Part shown: positions 8,955 to 18,716 of the stretch, piece by piece | Position numbering within the stretch: position 1 is the first letter of the stretch | Layout of the letters: the number at the start of each line of letters is the position of its first letter | NCBI RefSeq assembly: GCF_020177265.1 | Contig: NZ_JAIVMC010000007.1 | Span: forward strand, 1-64,000 | Reading direction: 5' to 3' | Length of the DNA stretch: 64,000 bases | Source: Pseudooceanicola marinus | Lineage (GTDB): Bacteria; Pseudomonadota; Alphaproteobacteria; Rhodobacterales; Rhodobacteraceae | Translations under genes and position numbers: made by a program | The notes under the pieces: model-generated | Databases searched by the model: none | Seen by the model: the letters and a program-made list of their open reading frames with translations, nothing else | Told to the model about the DNA's origin: nothing

Positions 8955-10505
8955 TCAGCCTGATTTGCGGCGTTTCACCGCGCCGGTGAAATCCGACAGC
9001 CGGAAGGCGCCGATCAGCGGTCCGGCGCCGAAGTAGACGGCGCAGCCGATGGCGATCAGCAGGGCCAGGGCGGGGTAGCGGATGTAGTCCGCCGACAGCC
9101 AGGGCGCGAGCAGCAGTTTCGCCGGCCAGAGCGCCGCGCCCATGATCAGCGAAGCCAGGAAGATGCGCGGCGCGCGGCGGCGGAACCGGTCGTCGAAGCG
9201 GGCGACCTCTCCCATGCGGCCAGTGCCGGCGACCAGCGCCGCCAGCATCACCCAGCCCGCCAGCGTGGTCGCCAGGGCACAGGCGATCCAGCCGATCACC
9301 GGCGCCAGTCCGATGGCCACGGCCGCGTTGGCGACCATCGCCAGCAGGGCATAGTTGAAGGGCCGCCGCGTATCCTCGCGCGCGAAGTAGAGCGGTTGAA
9401 GGACCTTCTGCAGCACGAAGGCGGGCAGGCCCGCACCGTAGACCGCCACGGCCAGGGCGATGGCCGCGCTGTCCTCAGGCCGCGCGGCGCCGCGCTCGAA
9501 CAGGACCGACACGATGGGCAGGGGGATCACCACCAGCGCCACCGCGCAGGGCAGGGTCAGCGCCAGCGCCAGCTCGCCTGCGCGGCTCAGCGCGTTGCGC
9601 GAGCCTGCGGCATCCTCGGCCTTCAGGCGGCGCGACAGGTCGGGCAGCAGGACGATGCCGATGGCGATGCCCACCACGCCGAGGGGCAGCTGGTATAGAC
9701 GATCGGCGGTGAAGAGCCAGCCGACGGCCCGGTCGAAGTAGGAGGCCACCTGCTGACCCACCAGCAGGTTCACCTGCACCACGCCGCCGGCGAGGGCGGC
9801 GGGAATGGCGATGCGGACCAGCCGTTTCAGGTCCGGCGTCAGCCGGGGACGGGCGGGGCGGACATGGAAGCCAGCCCGCGCCGCGGCGATCCACAGCAGT
9901 GCCAGCTGCGCCACGCCCGCGACCGGGATCGCCCAGACCAGCGCATAGCCCAGTTCCAGCCCCAGGGGCTCGGCCAGCAGGGCAGTGCTGACGAACAGCA
10001 CGTTCAGCAGCACCGGCGCGGCGGCTGCCGCGGCAAAGCGCCCGGCGGCGTTCAGCACCCCCGAGAGCAGGGCTGCCAGTGAGATGAAGAGAATATAAGG
10101 GAAGGCGATGCGCCCGAAGGCGACGGCCAGCGGATATTGTTCATCGCCGGCAAAGCCCGAGGCAAGGCCGAGGATCAGCCAGGGCATGGCCACCTGTGCC
10201 AGCACCGTCAGCGCGATCAGCAGCGTGGCGAGGCCCGCGAAGGCCTCGTTCATGAACCTCTGCGGGCTGTCGTCGGCCTCCAGCTTCTTCGAGAAGATGG
10301 GCACGAAGGCCATGTTGAACGCCCCTTCGGCAAAGAAGCGGCGGAACATGTTGGGCAGACGAAAGGCCACGACAAAGGCCTCGTAGACCGGGCCGGTGCC
10401 CAGCACGGCCAGGATGATGATGTCGCGGGTCAGGCCCAGCACGCGGCTGAGCATGGTCCACAGTCCCACGGTGAAGATGCCGGAGACCAGGCGGATGGGA
10501 TTCAC
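8955..10505 (-). CDS. murJ: Lipid II flippase MurJ
   Basis: A 516-residue integral membrane protein with about 14 hydrophobic segments. It opens MNPIRLVSGIFTVGLWTMLSRVLGLTRD in two parts: the family start MNPIRLVSG, then MLSRVLGLTRD. It continues with RLPNMFRRFFAEGAFNMAFVP, shortened here to RRFFAEGAFNMAFVP, a MurJ hallmark. Known role: flipping lipid II across the inner membrane for peptidoglycan synthesis. The start is GTG (10503-10505), overlapping the glnD TGA by three bases, so translation is probably coupled. glnD-murJ adjacency is common in alphaproteobacteria. Confidence 0.95.
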   Translation of the reverse strand: MNPIRLVSGIFTVGLWTMLSRVLGLTRDIIILAVLGTGPVYEAFVVAFRLPNMFRRFFAEGAFNMAFVPIFSKKLEADDSPQRFMNEAFAGLATLLIALTVLAQVAMPWLILGLASGFAGDEQYPLAVAFGRIAFPYILFISLAALLSGVLNAAGRFAAAAAAPVLLNVLFVSTALLAEPLGLELGYALVWAIPVAGVAQLALLWIAAARAGFHVRPARPRLTPDLKRLVRIAIPAALAGGVVQVNLLVGQQVASYFDRAVGWLFTADRLYQLPLGVVGIAIGIVLLPDLSRRLKAEDAAGSRNALSRAGELALALTLPCAVALVVIPLPIVSVLFERGAARPEDSAAIALAVAVYGAGLPAFVLQKVLQPLYFAREDTRRPFNYALLAMVANAAVAIGLAPVIGWIACALATTLAGWVMLAALVAGTGRMGEVARFDDRFRRRAPRIFLASLIMGAALWPAKLLLAPWLSADYIRYPALALLIAIGCAVYFGAGPLIGAFRLSDFTGAVKRRKSG

Positions 10506-13264
10506 GCGCGCGCCCTTTCCTGACCGGCGGCAATCGCCTCACGCAGCTTTGCCTCCAGCGCCTTCTGTTTCGAGGCGGAGAAGAGTTTCAGCCCGAACAT
10601 GTCCTTCACGTAGAAGGTATCCACGACCTGTTCGCCGTAGGTGGCGATCACGGCCGAGGAGATCTGCACGTTGGCCGTCGCCAGCGTCCGCGTCAGGTCA
10701 TAGAGCAGCCCGGCACGGTCGCGGGTATCGACCTCGATGATCGTGTAGATCTCGGACCCCTCGTTGTCGAAGGCGACAGAGGTGGCGACCTTGAAGGCAC
10801 GCTCGCGTTTCTTGATCCGGTCGCGGTCCACCATCGCCTCGCGGGCGACCAGTTCGCCGCGCAGGATCTTGTGGATCATCTGCGTCAGCCGGGGTAGGCG
10901 CGAGGCCTCGTAGGGGCTGCCCTCGGCATCCTGCACCCAGAAGGCGGCGGTGGCATAGCCGTCGACCGTCGTGTAGGTGCGCGCGTCCACCACATTGGCG
11001 CCGACCAGGGCCAGTGCGCCGGACAGCCGGGCGAAGATGCCCGGGTGATCGGCCATGGCGAAAAGCGCGCGCGTCGCGTCCCGGTCCTCGTCCGCGTGCA
11101 GGTCGATGCGGATTTCGTCTACCGGCAGATCGCGCAGCATCTCGGCAAAGGCGGCCTGGGTCGCGGTCTGCAACCCCTGCCAGTAGGGCGGGTAATGGCG
11201 CGCGAGCTCGCGGTCGACGTCGTCCTGGCTCCAGCCGTCCAGTTTCTCCACCAGCATCCGCTGGGCTTCCTGGCCACGGTGGGTGCGGTTGAGTTCCTCC
11301 AGCCCGGTTTCCAGGGCGCGCCGGGTCTGGTGGTAGAGGGTGCGCAGCAGCTGCGCCTTCCAGTTGTTCCAGGTGCCGGGACCCACCCCACGGATATCGC
11401 AGACGGTCAGCACCGTCAGCAGGTCCAGCCGGTCGCGAGAGCGCACGGCCTTGGCGAAGTCGCGCACCGTGCGCGGGTCGGCCAGGTCGCGTTTCTGCGC
11501 CATGTCCGACATCAGAAGGTGATAGCGCACCAGCCATTCCACCGTGTCGCATTCCTCGGGCGTCAGCCCGAGGCGCGGGGCGACCTTGCGGGCGATCTTG
11601 GCGCCCAGCACCGCGTGATCCTCCTCGCGGCCCTTGCCGATGTCATGCAGCAGTAGCGCCACGTAAAGGACGCGGCGGTTCACCCCTTCCGCCAGGATGG
11701 TGGAGGCGACGGGCAGCTCCTCCTCCAGGTCGCCGTGTTCGATCAGGGCCAGGTGGCGGATGCATTGGATGGTGTGTTCGTCCACCGTGTAGTGGTGGTA
11801 CATGTTGAACTGCATCATCGCGACGATCTGGCCGAACTCGGGCAGGAAGGTGCCCAGCAGGCCCAGCTCGTTCATCCGGCGCAGGGCGCGTTCGGGGTTG
11901 CCGTGCTTCAGCAGCGTCCCGAGGAAGATCTTCGCCGCCTCCGGATCCTCGCGCATCTGGTCGTCGATCCTGTCGAGGTTGGCGTGCACCATCCGCATCG
12001 CATCGGCGTGCAGCAGCATCCCCGTGCGCAGCCCCTCGTCGAAGAGGCGCAGCAGGTTCAGCTTGTCCTGCAGGAAATGCGCCTCGTCCTTCACCGCCAG
12101 GCGGCCGTGCACCACCTCGTAGTCCGAGCCGATCTTGGGCTTGCGGCGGAACACCCGTTCCAGCATCGCGTCGCCCTTGACGTTCTCGGCCTCCAGCTGG
12201 GTCAGGAAGATGCGGGTCAACTCGCCGACCGAGTTGGCGTGGCGGAAGTAGGCCTGCATGAAATGCTCGACCCCGCGGCGCCCGCCCTTGTCCTTGTATC
12301 CCATGCGCTCGGCCACCTGGACCTGCATGTCGAAGGTCAGCTGGTCCTGCGGCCGCCCGGCCAGCAGGTGCAGGTGACAGCGCACCGCCCAGAGGAAATC
12401 CTCGGCCTTCTGGAAGGTGGCATATTCGTCGCGGGTGAAGACGCCCAGGCGGACCAGCTCGGCCACCGACTGCACCCCATGGACGTATTTGCCGATCCAG
12501 TAGAGGGATTGCAGATCGCGCAGCCCGCCCTTGCCCTCTTTCACGTTGGGTTCGACGACGTAACGCTGGCCGCCCTGTTTCTGGTGGCGGTTGTACCGCT
12601 CCTCCAGCTTGGCCTCGATGAAGTCCTTCTCGGTGCCCTTGAAGAGGTCCGACCACAGCTTGTCGTTCAGCTGATCCACCAGGGGCGCGTCCCCCGCGAG
12701 GAACCGGGTTTCCATCAGCGAGGTGCGGATGGTGTAGTCCTCGCCGCCCAGCTTCAGGCATTCGCGGATCGTGCGGCTGGCGTGGCCGACCTTCAGGTGC
12801 AGGTCCCACATGACATAAAGCATCGCCTCGATCAGCGCCTCCAGCGCGGGGGTGATGCGGGACTTTGTCAGGAACAGCAGATCGACGTCGGAGAAGGGGG
12901 CCATCTCGCCCCGGCCATAGCCGCCGACGGCGCAGATGGCGAAATCGCCCAGGGCCTCGCGTTGGTCCTCGGCCAGGCTGGCGCGGCCCTGCTCCAGCAC
13001 CTCGCGGATGATGCAATCGGTGACGAAGGTATAGGCGCGGGTGGTCTTGCGGGCGGCGAAGGGATCGGCGGTGAAGGCCTGGGCGATCCGCTCCATCCCC
13101 TCGGTCCGGGCGCTGTTCAGGCGCGCGACCACCGCGGCGCGGGCCTTGGCCGGATCGGCCTCCTCGCGACGGATGGCCTCCAGCTCGCGCCCCAGGGCGG
13201 CAGGGTCCAGAATGTCTTCAGCCGGACGAATGAGATCGTCCGGCAGCGAAAGCGATTTGTCCAT
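10502..13264 (-). CDS. glnD: Bifunctional PII uridylyltransferase / uridylyl-removing enzyme
   Basis: A 920-residue protein of full family length. Domains in order: nucleotidyltransferase with GGYGRGEMAPFSDVDLLFL (residues ~135-155, metal-binding DVD), a PII-uridylyltransferase helical linker, an HD domain with LLHDIGKGREEDH (near 545) and two C-terminal ACT domains, the last containing DRAGLLYDLTRTL. It senses glutamine and adds or removes UMP on PII (GlnB/GlnK), controlling nitrogen metabolism in the cytosol. ATG 13264 matches the family N-terminus. It is the first gene of a probable glnD-murJ-pld operon. Confidence 0.97.
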   Translation of the reverse strand: MDKSLSLPDDLIRPAEDILDPAALGRELEAIRREEADPAKARAAVVARLNSARTEGMERIAQAFTADPFAARKTTRAYTFVTDCIIREVLEQGRASLAEDQREALGDFAICAVGGYGRGEMAPFSDVDLLFLTKSRITPALEALIEAMLYVMWDLHLKVGHASRTIRECLKLGGEDYTIRTSLMETRFLAGDAPLVDQLNDKLWSDLFKGTEKDFIEAKLEERYNRHQKQGGQRYVVEPNVKEGKGGLRDLQSLYWIGKYVHGVQSVAELVRLGVFTRDEYATFQKAEDFLWAVRCHLHLLAGRPQDQLTFDMQVQVAERMGYKDKGGRRGVEHFMQAYFRHANSVGELTRIFLTQLEAENVKGDAMLERVFRRKPKIGSDYEVVHGRLAVKDEAHFLQDKLNLLRLFDEGLRTGMLLHADAMRMVHANLDRIDDQMREDPEAAKIFLGTLLKHGNPERALRRMNELGLLGTFLPEFGQIVAMMQFNMYHHYTVDEHTIQCIRHLALIEHGDLEEELPVASTILAEGVNRRVLYVALLLHDIGKGREEDHAVLGAKIARKVAPRLGLTPEECDTVEWLVRYHLLMSDMAQKRDLADPRTVRDFAKAVRSRDRLDLLTVLTVCDIRGVGPGTWNNWKAQLLRTLYHQTRRALETGLEELNRTHRGQEAQRMLVEKLDGWSQDDVDRELARHYPPYWQGLQTATQAAFAEMLRDLPVDEIRIDLHADEDRDATRALFAMADHPGIFARLSGALALVGANVVDARTYTTVDGYATAAFWVQDAEGSPYEASRLPRLTQMIHKILRGELVAREAMVDRDRIKKRERAFKVATSVAFDNEGSEIYTIIEVDTRDRAGLLYDLTRTLATANVQISSAVIATYGEQVVDTFYVKDMFGLKLFSASKQKALEAKLREAIAAGQERARA

Positions 13265-13345
13265 GTGGCGTCCGTTCCGGAAGCAGAAGGTCCGCCCCCG
13301 GCACAGCCAGGCCGGCGGCGGACGGTATGGGGCCCAGGTGGCGGA

Positions 13346-14599
13346 TCAGAAGCCGCCGCCGGAGAAGCTGCGCGGGGCGGGATCGACCACCACGACCTGA
13401 CGGTCCTGGATCGTCGCCACGGCCAGGCCGCGTTCATTGGTGCCGTCGGGCAGCAGGCGGAAGACGCCGCCGACCCCCTGGAAGCCGGAGCCCTGCGTCA
13501 GGCCCGACACCGACAGCGCGTCGGACCGGCCCTGGCGGACCAGGGCGCCGATGGCCGCGACGCCGTCGAAGGCCAGACCCCCGATGGGATGCGGCGAGGC
13601 GCCGTAGGCGGCGGTGTAGCGGGCGTTGAACTGCGCGGTCAGGCCGGGATCGGGCAGGGCGAACCAGCCGCCCTGGACGCCCGGCAGGTCCAGCGTCTGG
13701 GGCGGGATGTCCCAGCGGGTCAGGCCGATGTACTGCACCTTGTCCGGGCCCAGGCCGTTTTCCGGCAGCATCTGGGTGAAGAGCGGCAGCGCACCGGCGG
13801 TATTGGCGGTCAGGAAGATCGCATCGGCGTTGCCGGCGTCCCGCCCGGCGGCGTCCCGGACCTGCGGCACGGCGTCCAGCACGCCGGTCTGCGAGAACTC
13901 GTAGGGCACCGAAGCCACGACCGAAGCACCGTTGCGCGCCGCCGCGGTCTGCACGGCGCTGGCGCCGGCACGACCCTCGGGCGTCTGGCCGGAGACCAGC
14001 ACGATGCGCGACTTGCCCTGGTTCACCGCGTAGCGGGTCAGCCGGTCGGCGGTGTTCTGGAACGTCGGGCCCAGGACAAAGACATTGCCGCCCGCGATCT
14101 CGGGGTTGTTGGAGAAGGCCAGCACGTTGACCCCGCGCGACGCGGCGACGCGCCCGGCGGCGTTGGCATTGGCGGCATAGACCGGGCCGAGGATGATCTT
14201 GGCGCCGTCGCTGATCGCCTGGCCGGTGACCGAGGCGGTGACGTCGGCGCTGCCTTGGGTGTCATAGACGCGCAGGTCGATCTGCACGCCGTTCAGCTCC
14301 GACGCGGCCATGCGGGCGGCGTTCTCCAGGCTGGCGGCCAGGATCGCGTCGCCTTCATCGCCGGAGCCGCGCGGCACCAGCAGGGCCACGGGCACGGGGC
14401 GATCGGTGTTGATGCTGGGGCCGGAATTGCCGCCCATAGAGACCGGCTGACAGGCCGCGGCGAGGGCTAGGGCCGGCAGGGCCAACACCAGGCTGCGGCG
14501 GCCACCGCGCGGAGCGGTCCGTTTCGCCGGGACGGGGGGGGTGTCGGGCCGGGTCTGTCCGGTCAGTGCCTTGCGGGCGGCGCTCAAAAGAGCGAACAT
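13346..14599 (-). CDS. Penicillin-binding protein activator, LppC/LpoA-like lipoprotein
   Basis: A 417-residue lipoprotein. The signal region ends in LALAAACQ, a lipobox, although it is unusually long because about 30 charged residues precede the hydrophobic part. The mature protein has a type I periplasmic-binding fold: VALLVPRGSGDEG, AAELNGVQ-like segments, ILGPVYAAN and FSNNPEIAGGNVFVLG. It belongs to the family of E. coli LpoA, which activates a peptidoglycan synthase, or the related ABC-binding proteins. A GAGGAGAT site lies before the ATG. Divergence from rsmI with nearby yraN reproduces the E. coli yraL-lpoA-yraN neighbourhood. It lacks the long TPR domain of gammaproteobacterial LpoA. 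Confidence 0.85.
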   Translation of the reverse strand: MFALLSAARKALTGQTRPDTPPVPAKRTAPRGGRRSLVLALPALALAAACQPVSMGGNSGPSINTDRPVPVALLVPRGSGDEGDAILAASLENAARMAASELNGVQIDLRVYDTQGSADVTASVTGQAISDGAKIILGPVYAANANAAGRVAASRGVNVLAFSNNPEIAGGNVFVLGPTFQNTADRLTRYAVNQGKSRIVLVSGQTPEGRAGASAVQTAAARNGASVVASVPYEFSQTGVLDAVPQVRDAAGRDAGNADAIFLTANTAGALPLFTQMLPENGLGPDKVQYIGLTRWDIPPQTLDLPGVQGGWFALPDPGLTAQFNARYTAAYGASPHPIGGLAFDGVAAIGALVRQGRSDALSVSGLTQGSGFQGVGGVFRLLPDGTNERGLAVATIQDRQVVVVDPAPRSFSGGGF

Positions 14600-14707
14600 G
14601 GGGATCTCCTCGGGTCCAGGCGGCCCCAGACCGCCCCTTGGGCGCAGATCTGCGGCGGAAAAGTCGTTCAGCGGAAATAATAAACCTATCGTTCAGAGGG
14701 TCCAGTA

Positions 14708-15565
14708 ATGAATGCCGAAAGCGTGAAACTGGCGGCGGGTCTCTACCTGGTGGCCGTGCCGATCGGGACCGCGCGGGACATCACCCTGCGGGCACTGGAC
14801 ATCCTGGCCTCGGCCGATGTGCTGGCCGCCGAAGATACCCGGTCGTTGCGCAAGTTGATGGATATCCACGGCATCCCGCTGGGCAATCGCCCGCTGGTCG
14901 CCTACCACGACCACAGCGGCGAGAAGACACGGGCGCGCCTGCTCTCGGCGATCGCGGAGGGCAAGGCGGTCGCCTATGCTTCCGAGGCGGGCACGCCGCT
15001 GATCGCCGACCCGGGCTATGACCTGGCGCATGTGGCTCGCGACGAAGGGTTGGCGGTGACCACGGCGCCCGGCGCCTCTGCGGTGATCACCGCGCTGACA
15101 CTGGCAGGCCTGCCGACCGACCGGTTCCTCTTCGCGGGGTTCCTGCCCTCGGCCCAGGGCGCGCGGCGCAGCACGCTGATGGATCTGCGGGCCACCCGGG
15201 CCACGCTCGTCTTCTACGAATCCCCCAATCGCGTGGCGGCCTCCTTGGCCGATGCCGCCGAGGTTTTGGGCCCCGAGCGGCAGGGCGCGCTGTGTCGCGA
15301 ACTGACCAAGCGGTTCGAGGAGGTGCGGCGCGGCACGCTGGCCGAGCTGGCGGCCAGTTGCGAAACCGATCCGCCGCGGGGTGAGATCGTTTTGCTGATG
15401 GATCGCGGAGATTCAGAAACTCTTAGCGAGTCGGACCTAGAAACGACACTGAGTGCCGCGTTGAAGGAACTTTCGGTGCGCGACGCGGCGGACCAGGTGG
15501 CGGCGCAGTTCGATCTGCCCCGGCGCAAGGTCTACCAGATGGCGCTGAAGATGGCGAAGGGCTGA
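14708..15565 (+). CDS. rsmI: 16S rRNA (cytidine(1402)-2'-O)-methyltransferase
   Basis: A 285-residue tetrapyrrole-methylase-fold protein. It contains LYLVAVPIGTARDITLRAL near the start, AAEDTRSLRKLM, EAGTPLIADPGYDLA and FYESPNRVAASL, the standard RsmI motifs, plus the C-terminal DNA-binding-like tail ending in RRKVYQMALKMAKG. It uses S-adenosylmethionine to 2'-O-methylate C1402 of 16S rRNA. The promoter should lie in 14600-14707, shared divergently with the LppC gene. yraN follows after about 30 bases. Confidence 0.95.
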   Translation: MNAESVKLAAGLYLVAVPIGTARDITLRALDILASADVLAAEDTRSLRKLMDIHGIPLGNRPLVAYHDHSGEKTRARLLSAIAEGKAVAYASEAGTPLIADPGYDLAHVARDEGLAVTTAPGASAVITALTLAGLPTDRFLFAGFLPSAQGARRSTLMDLRATRATLVFYESPNRVAASLADAAEVLGPERQGALCRELTKRFEEVRRGTLAELAASCETDPPRGEIVLLMDRGDSETLSESDLETTLSAALKELSVRDAADQVAAQFDLPRRKVYQMALKMAKG

Positions 15566-15596
15566 CAGGACGGCCCGACAGGTGAGAGGGCTGATC

Positions 15597-15986
15597 ATGG
15601 CAGAGGTGCTGGAGTTTCGAAATCCGCGGATCGACCGGGGGCATCAGGCCTATCTGCGCGGCCTTTCCGCCGAAGACTGCGCGCTGCGCCACTATCGCGA
15701 TCGGGGCGTGCGGTTCGAGGCGGCCCGCTGGCGTGGCGCCGGGGCCGAGATCGACCTGGTGCTGCGCGAAGGGGCGCGGCTGGTCTTCGTCGAGGTGAAG
15801 GCGGGCAAGACCTTCGATCACGCGGCGCAACGGGTGAACTGGGCGCAGCTGCACCGCATCATGCGCGCGGCGGAGGTCTACGCTGGCCAGCATGGCGGCG
15901 CCTTCGTCGAGATGCGCATCGACGTGGCCCTGGTGGACGGGCAGGGCGCCGTCCAGATCCTCGAAAACGTGAGCATGGCCGCCTGA
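15597..15986 (+). CDS. yraN: YraN/UPF0102 family nuclease-like protein
   Basis: A 129-residue protein with the PD-(D/E)XK-like core AEIDLVLREGARLVFVEVK, where Asp, Glu and Lys form the predicted nuclease site. The family is UPF0102, whose cellular function is not settled. ATG 15597 is preferred for its GAGAGGG ribosome site; GTG 15582 is an in-frame alternative adding five residues. It lies between rsmI and gshB, an order common in this bacterial class, and is probably co-transcribed with rsmI. Confidence 0.9.
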   Translation: MAEVLEFRNPRIDRGHQAYLRGLSAEDCALRHYRDRGVRFEAARWRGAGAEIDLVLREGARLVFVEVKAGKTFDHAAQRVNWAQLHRIMRAAEVYAGQHGGAFVEMRIDVALVDGQGAVQILENVSMAA

Positions 15987-16066
15987 CCGGCGGGCACGGC
16001 CCCCATTGCAGACCGGGCCGGGATGGGCCATCACCGTCCGGGTGATATCCAGCGGAGGCCCGAAAG

Positions 16067-17002
16067 ATGAAGATCGCGTTCCAGATGGACCCTGTCGGGG
16101 CCGTCGACATTGCTGCCGACAGCACCTTCCGCCTGGCCGAGGAGGCGCAGGCCCGGGGGCACGAGCTGTTCTACTACACCCCCGAACATCTCTCCTTCCA
16201 GGAAGGTCGTGTCATGGCACGCGGTCAGGCGATGACCGTGCAGCGCGTGCAGGGCGATCATGCGCAGCTGGGGCCGGAAGAGGAGGTCGACCTGTCGACC
16301 TTCGACGTGGTCTGGCTGCGCCAGGATCCGCCCTTCGACATGTTCTACATCACGACGACCCATCTGCTGCAGCGGATCCATCCGAAGACGCTGGTGGTCA
16401 ACGATCCCTTCTGGGTGCGCAACTTCCCCGAGAAGCTGTTGGTGCTGGATTTCCCCGGCCTGACGCCGCCCACCACCATCGCCCGCGACCTGGCGACCAT
16501 TCGCGCCTTCAAGGAACGGCACGGCGATATCATTCTGAAGCCGCTCTACGGCAACGGGGGCGCCGGGGTCTTCCGGCTGACCGCCGACGACCGCAACCTG
16601 TCGTCCCTGCATGAGCTGTTCACCGGCTTCTCGCGCGAGCCGCTGATCGTGCAGAAGTACCTGCCTGCGGTCTCCAAGGGCGACAAGCGGGTGATCCTGG
16701 TCGACGGCGAACCCGTGGGCGCCATCAACCGCGTGCCGGCCGCCGGCGAGACCCGCTCGAACATGCATGTCGGCGGCCGCCCGGAGAAGGTCAGCCTGAC
16801 CGAGCGGGACCTGGAGATCTGCGCCGCCATCGGCCCGACCCTGCGCGAGAAGGGCCAGGTCTTCGTCGGCATCGACGTGATCGGTGACTGGCTGACCGAG
16901 ATCAACGTAACCTCCCCGACCGGCATCCAGGAGCTGGAGCGGTTCGACGGCACCAATATCGCCGGCAAGATCTGGGAGGCGATCGAGGCGAAGCGCGCCT
17001 GA
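16067..17002 (+). CDS. gshB: Glutathione synthetase
   Basis: A 311-residue ATP-grasp enzyme joining gamma-glutamylcysteine and glycine. It starts [15 protein letters not shown] and contains [29 protein letters not shown] (ATP-grasp glycine loop), [17 protein letters not shown] and [17 protein letters not shown], all conserved in GshB. Length matches the family. It is likely part of the rsmI-yraN-gshB series (80 bases after yraN). Glutathione supply fits the GST at 18717 and the glyoxalase at 52509. Confidence 0.97.
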   Translation: MKIAFQMDPVGAVDIAADSTFRLAEEAQARGHELFYYTPEHLSFQEGRVMARGQAMTVQRVQGDHAQLGPEEEVDLSTFDVVWLRQDPPFDMFYITTTHLLQRIHPKTLVVNDPFWVRNFPEKLLVLDFPGLTPPTTIARDLATIRAFKERHGDIILKPLYGNGGAGVFRLTADDRNLSSLHELFTGFSREPLIVQKYLPAVSKGDKRVILVDGEPVGAINRVPAAGETRSNMHVGGRPEKVSLTERDLEICAAIGPTLREKGQVFVGIDVIGDWLTEINVTSPTGIQELERFDGTNIAGKIWEAIEAKRA

Positions 17003-17010
17003 TCGCAAGG

Positions 17011-17030
17011 GGCGGGCCGTTTGGCCCGCC
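17011..17030. terminator. Bidirectional hairpin between gshB and comM/yifB
   Basis: GGCGGGCC (17011-17018), loop GTTT, GGCCCGCC (17023-17030) form a perfect 8-bp stem 8 bases after the gshB stop. It sits between convergent genes. No strong T-run follows, so termination strength is uncertain. Confidence 0.6.
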
Positions 17031-17112
17031 ACGCGCCCCGAACGCCTGCCACGCGGCACCGGCCTTTCCCTGACGTGACCGACCATGGCGGAGACCGACC
17101 AGCGTCGGCGGG

Positions 17113-18621
17113 TCAGCCCGCCATCCCCGGCACCCGGTAGGCCAGCGCCTCCGCCAGGTGGGGACGGCGCACGGCCTCCGCGCCGTCCAGGTCCGCGATG
17201 CTGCGCGCCACGCGCAGAACCCGGTGATATCCCCGTGCCGACAGGCCAAACCGTTCGGCCGCGCGCATCAACAGCTCGCGTCCTTCGGCATCCGGCGCGG
17301 CCACCTCGTCCAGCATCTCACCTGACAGATCGGCGTTCAGGGCAATGCCCGTCGCCCCGTCGTACCGCCTGGCCTGCAGACGCCGGGCGGTCAGCACCCG
17401 GTCCCGGATCGTGGCCGAACTTTCGCCGGTCGCCGGCAGATCCAGTTGGCGATAGTCCACCGCCGGCACCTCAAGCCGCAGATCGAACCGGTCCATCAGG
17501 GGGCCGGAAATCTTGCCCAGGTATTTCTCCGAACATTTCGGCGCCTTGGAACAGGCGCGGCCCGCGTCGTGCAGGTAGCCGCAGCGACAGGGATTGGCCG
17601 CCGCGATCAGCAGGAAGCGGCAGGGGTAGCGCACATGGGCATTGGCGCGCGACACGGTGACCTCGCCCGTCTCCATCGGCTGGCGCAGGGTGTCGAGAAC
17701 GGCGGGCGCAAACTCCGGCATCTCGTCGAGGAACAGCACCCCGTTGTGCGCTAGGCTGATCTCGCCCGGCTGGGCGCCGCGCCCGCCGCCGACGATCGCG
17801 GCGGTGGAGGCGGTGTGATGGGGCTCCATGAAAGGCGGCGAGCAGCTGAGCCCGCCGCCGTCCAAGAGCCCGGCCAGCGAATGGATGATCGAGGTTTCCA
17901 GCGCCTCGCGCGGGGCGAGGTCCGGTAGGAGGCCCGGCATCCTCTTGGCCAGCATGGATTTTCCTGCACCGGGCGGGCCGAGAAGCAGAATGTGGTGGCG
18001 GCCTGCGGCGGCAATCTCCAGCGCGCGCTTGGCCTTTTCCTGACCGCGCACGTCGCGCAGGTCGGGCGGCGCGAGGCCGCGCGTCACGGTGCCGGCCTCG
18101 GCCTGGGGCAGGGGGGCCTGTCCCGTCAGATGGCGCACCAGGTCGCCCAGGGTGCCGGCGCCGATGACGCGCGTGGCCTCGCTCCAGGCCGCTTCGGCGG
18201 CGGAATCGGCGGCGCAGAGCAGCCCGCGCCCCTCGTCCGCCGCGCAGATGGCTGCGGGAAGGGCGCCGGCCACCGGGATCAGCTTGCCGTCCAGCGACAA
18301 CTCCCCGAGGGCCGCGTGTTCCTCCGCCGCCTCGGGGGGCACCACCTTCAGCGCGGCGAGGATAGCCAGCGCAATGGGCAGGTCGTAGTGGCTGCCCGCC
18401 TTGGGCATGTCGGCGGGCGACAGGTTGATGGTGATCCGTTGCGAGGGCAGGGCGATACGCATGGTCGCCAGGGCCGCGCGCACCCGTTCGCGGGCCTCCG
18501 ACACCGCCTTGTCGGGCAGGCCGACGATGGAGAAGCCGGGGACCCCGGGCGATAGCGCACATTGCACCTCGACCGGGGCTGCCTCGGCGCCGTGGAAGGC
18601 GACGGTATAGGTCCTGAGCAT
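17113..18621 (-). CDS. YifB/ComM family Mg chelatase-like AAA+ ATPase
   Basis: A 502-residue protein of standard length. The N-terminal domain (~1-170) has the ribosomal S5/Lon-like fold typical of the family (GVPGFSIVGLPDKAV, INLSPADMPKAG). Then comes an AAA+ core with Walker A GPPGAGKSMLAKR, Walker B VLFLDEMPEF and a Cys-rich segment AANPCRCGYLHD, followed by the C-terminal domain GLSARGYHRVLRVARSIADLDG. In naturally competent bacteria ComM is a helicase aiding branch migration during recombination. It appears to stand alone on the minus strand. Confidence 0.93.
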   Translation of the reverse strand: MLRTYTVAFHGAEAAPVEVQCALSPGVPGFSIVGLPDKAVSEARERVRAALATMRIALPSQRITINLSPADMPKAGSHYDLPIALAILAALKVVPPEAAEEHAALGELSLDGKLIPVAGALPAAICAADEGRGLLCAADSAAEAAWSEATRVIGAGTLGDLVRHLTGQAPLPQAEAGTVTRGLAPPDLRDVRGQEKAKRALEIAAAGRHHILLLGPPGAGKSMLAKRMPGLLPDLAPREALETSIIHSLAGLLDGGGLSCSPPFMEPHHTASTAAIVGGGRGAQPGEISLAHNGVLFLDEMPEFAPAVLDTLRQPMETGEVTVSRANAHVRYPCRFLLIAAANPCRCGYLHDAGRACSKAPKCSEKYLGKISGPLMDRFDLRLEVPAVDYRQLDLPATGESSATIRDRVLTARRLQARRYDGATGIALNADLSGEMLDEVAAPDAEGRELLMRAAERFGLSARGYHRVLRVARSIADLDGAEAVRRPHLAEALAYRVPGMAG

Positions 18622-18716
18622 CCTGCGATCCCCCGCTTTGGCCGGATGGCCGAAACCATGGTTAACGGGGCAAGTCTTAGGACTTGGTTAACGCCTTCCG
18701 GGCGCGGCCGTGGCTG

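Noticed and set aside
11735-14470. A 911-codon open frame on the plus strand opposite glnD and the LppC gene
   Set aside because: It is the antisense shadow of two well-supported genes in GC-rich DNA; its product is low-complexity and matches no family.
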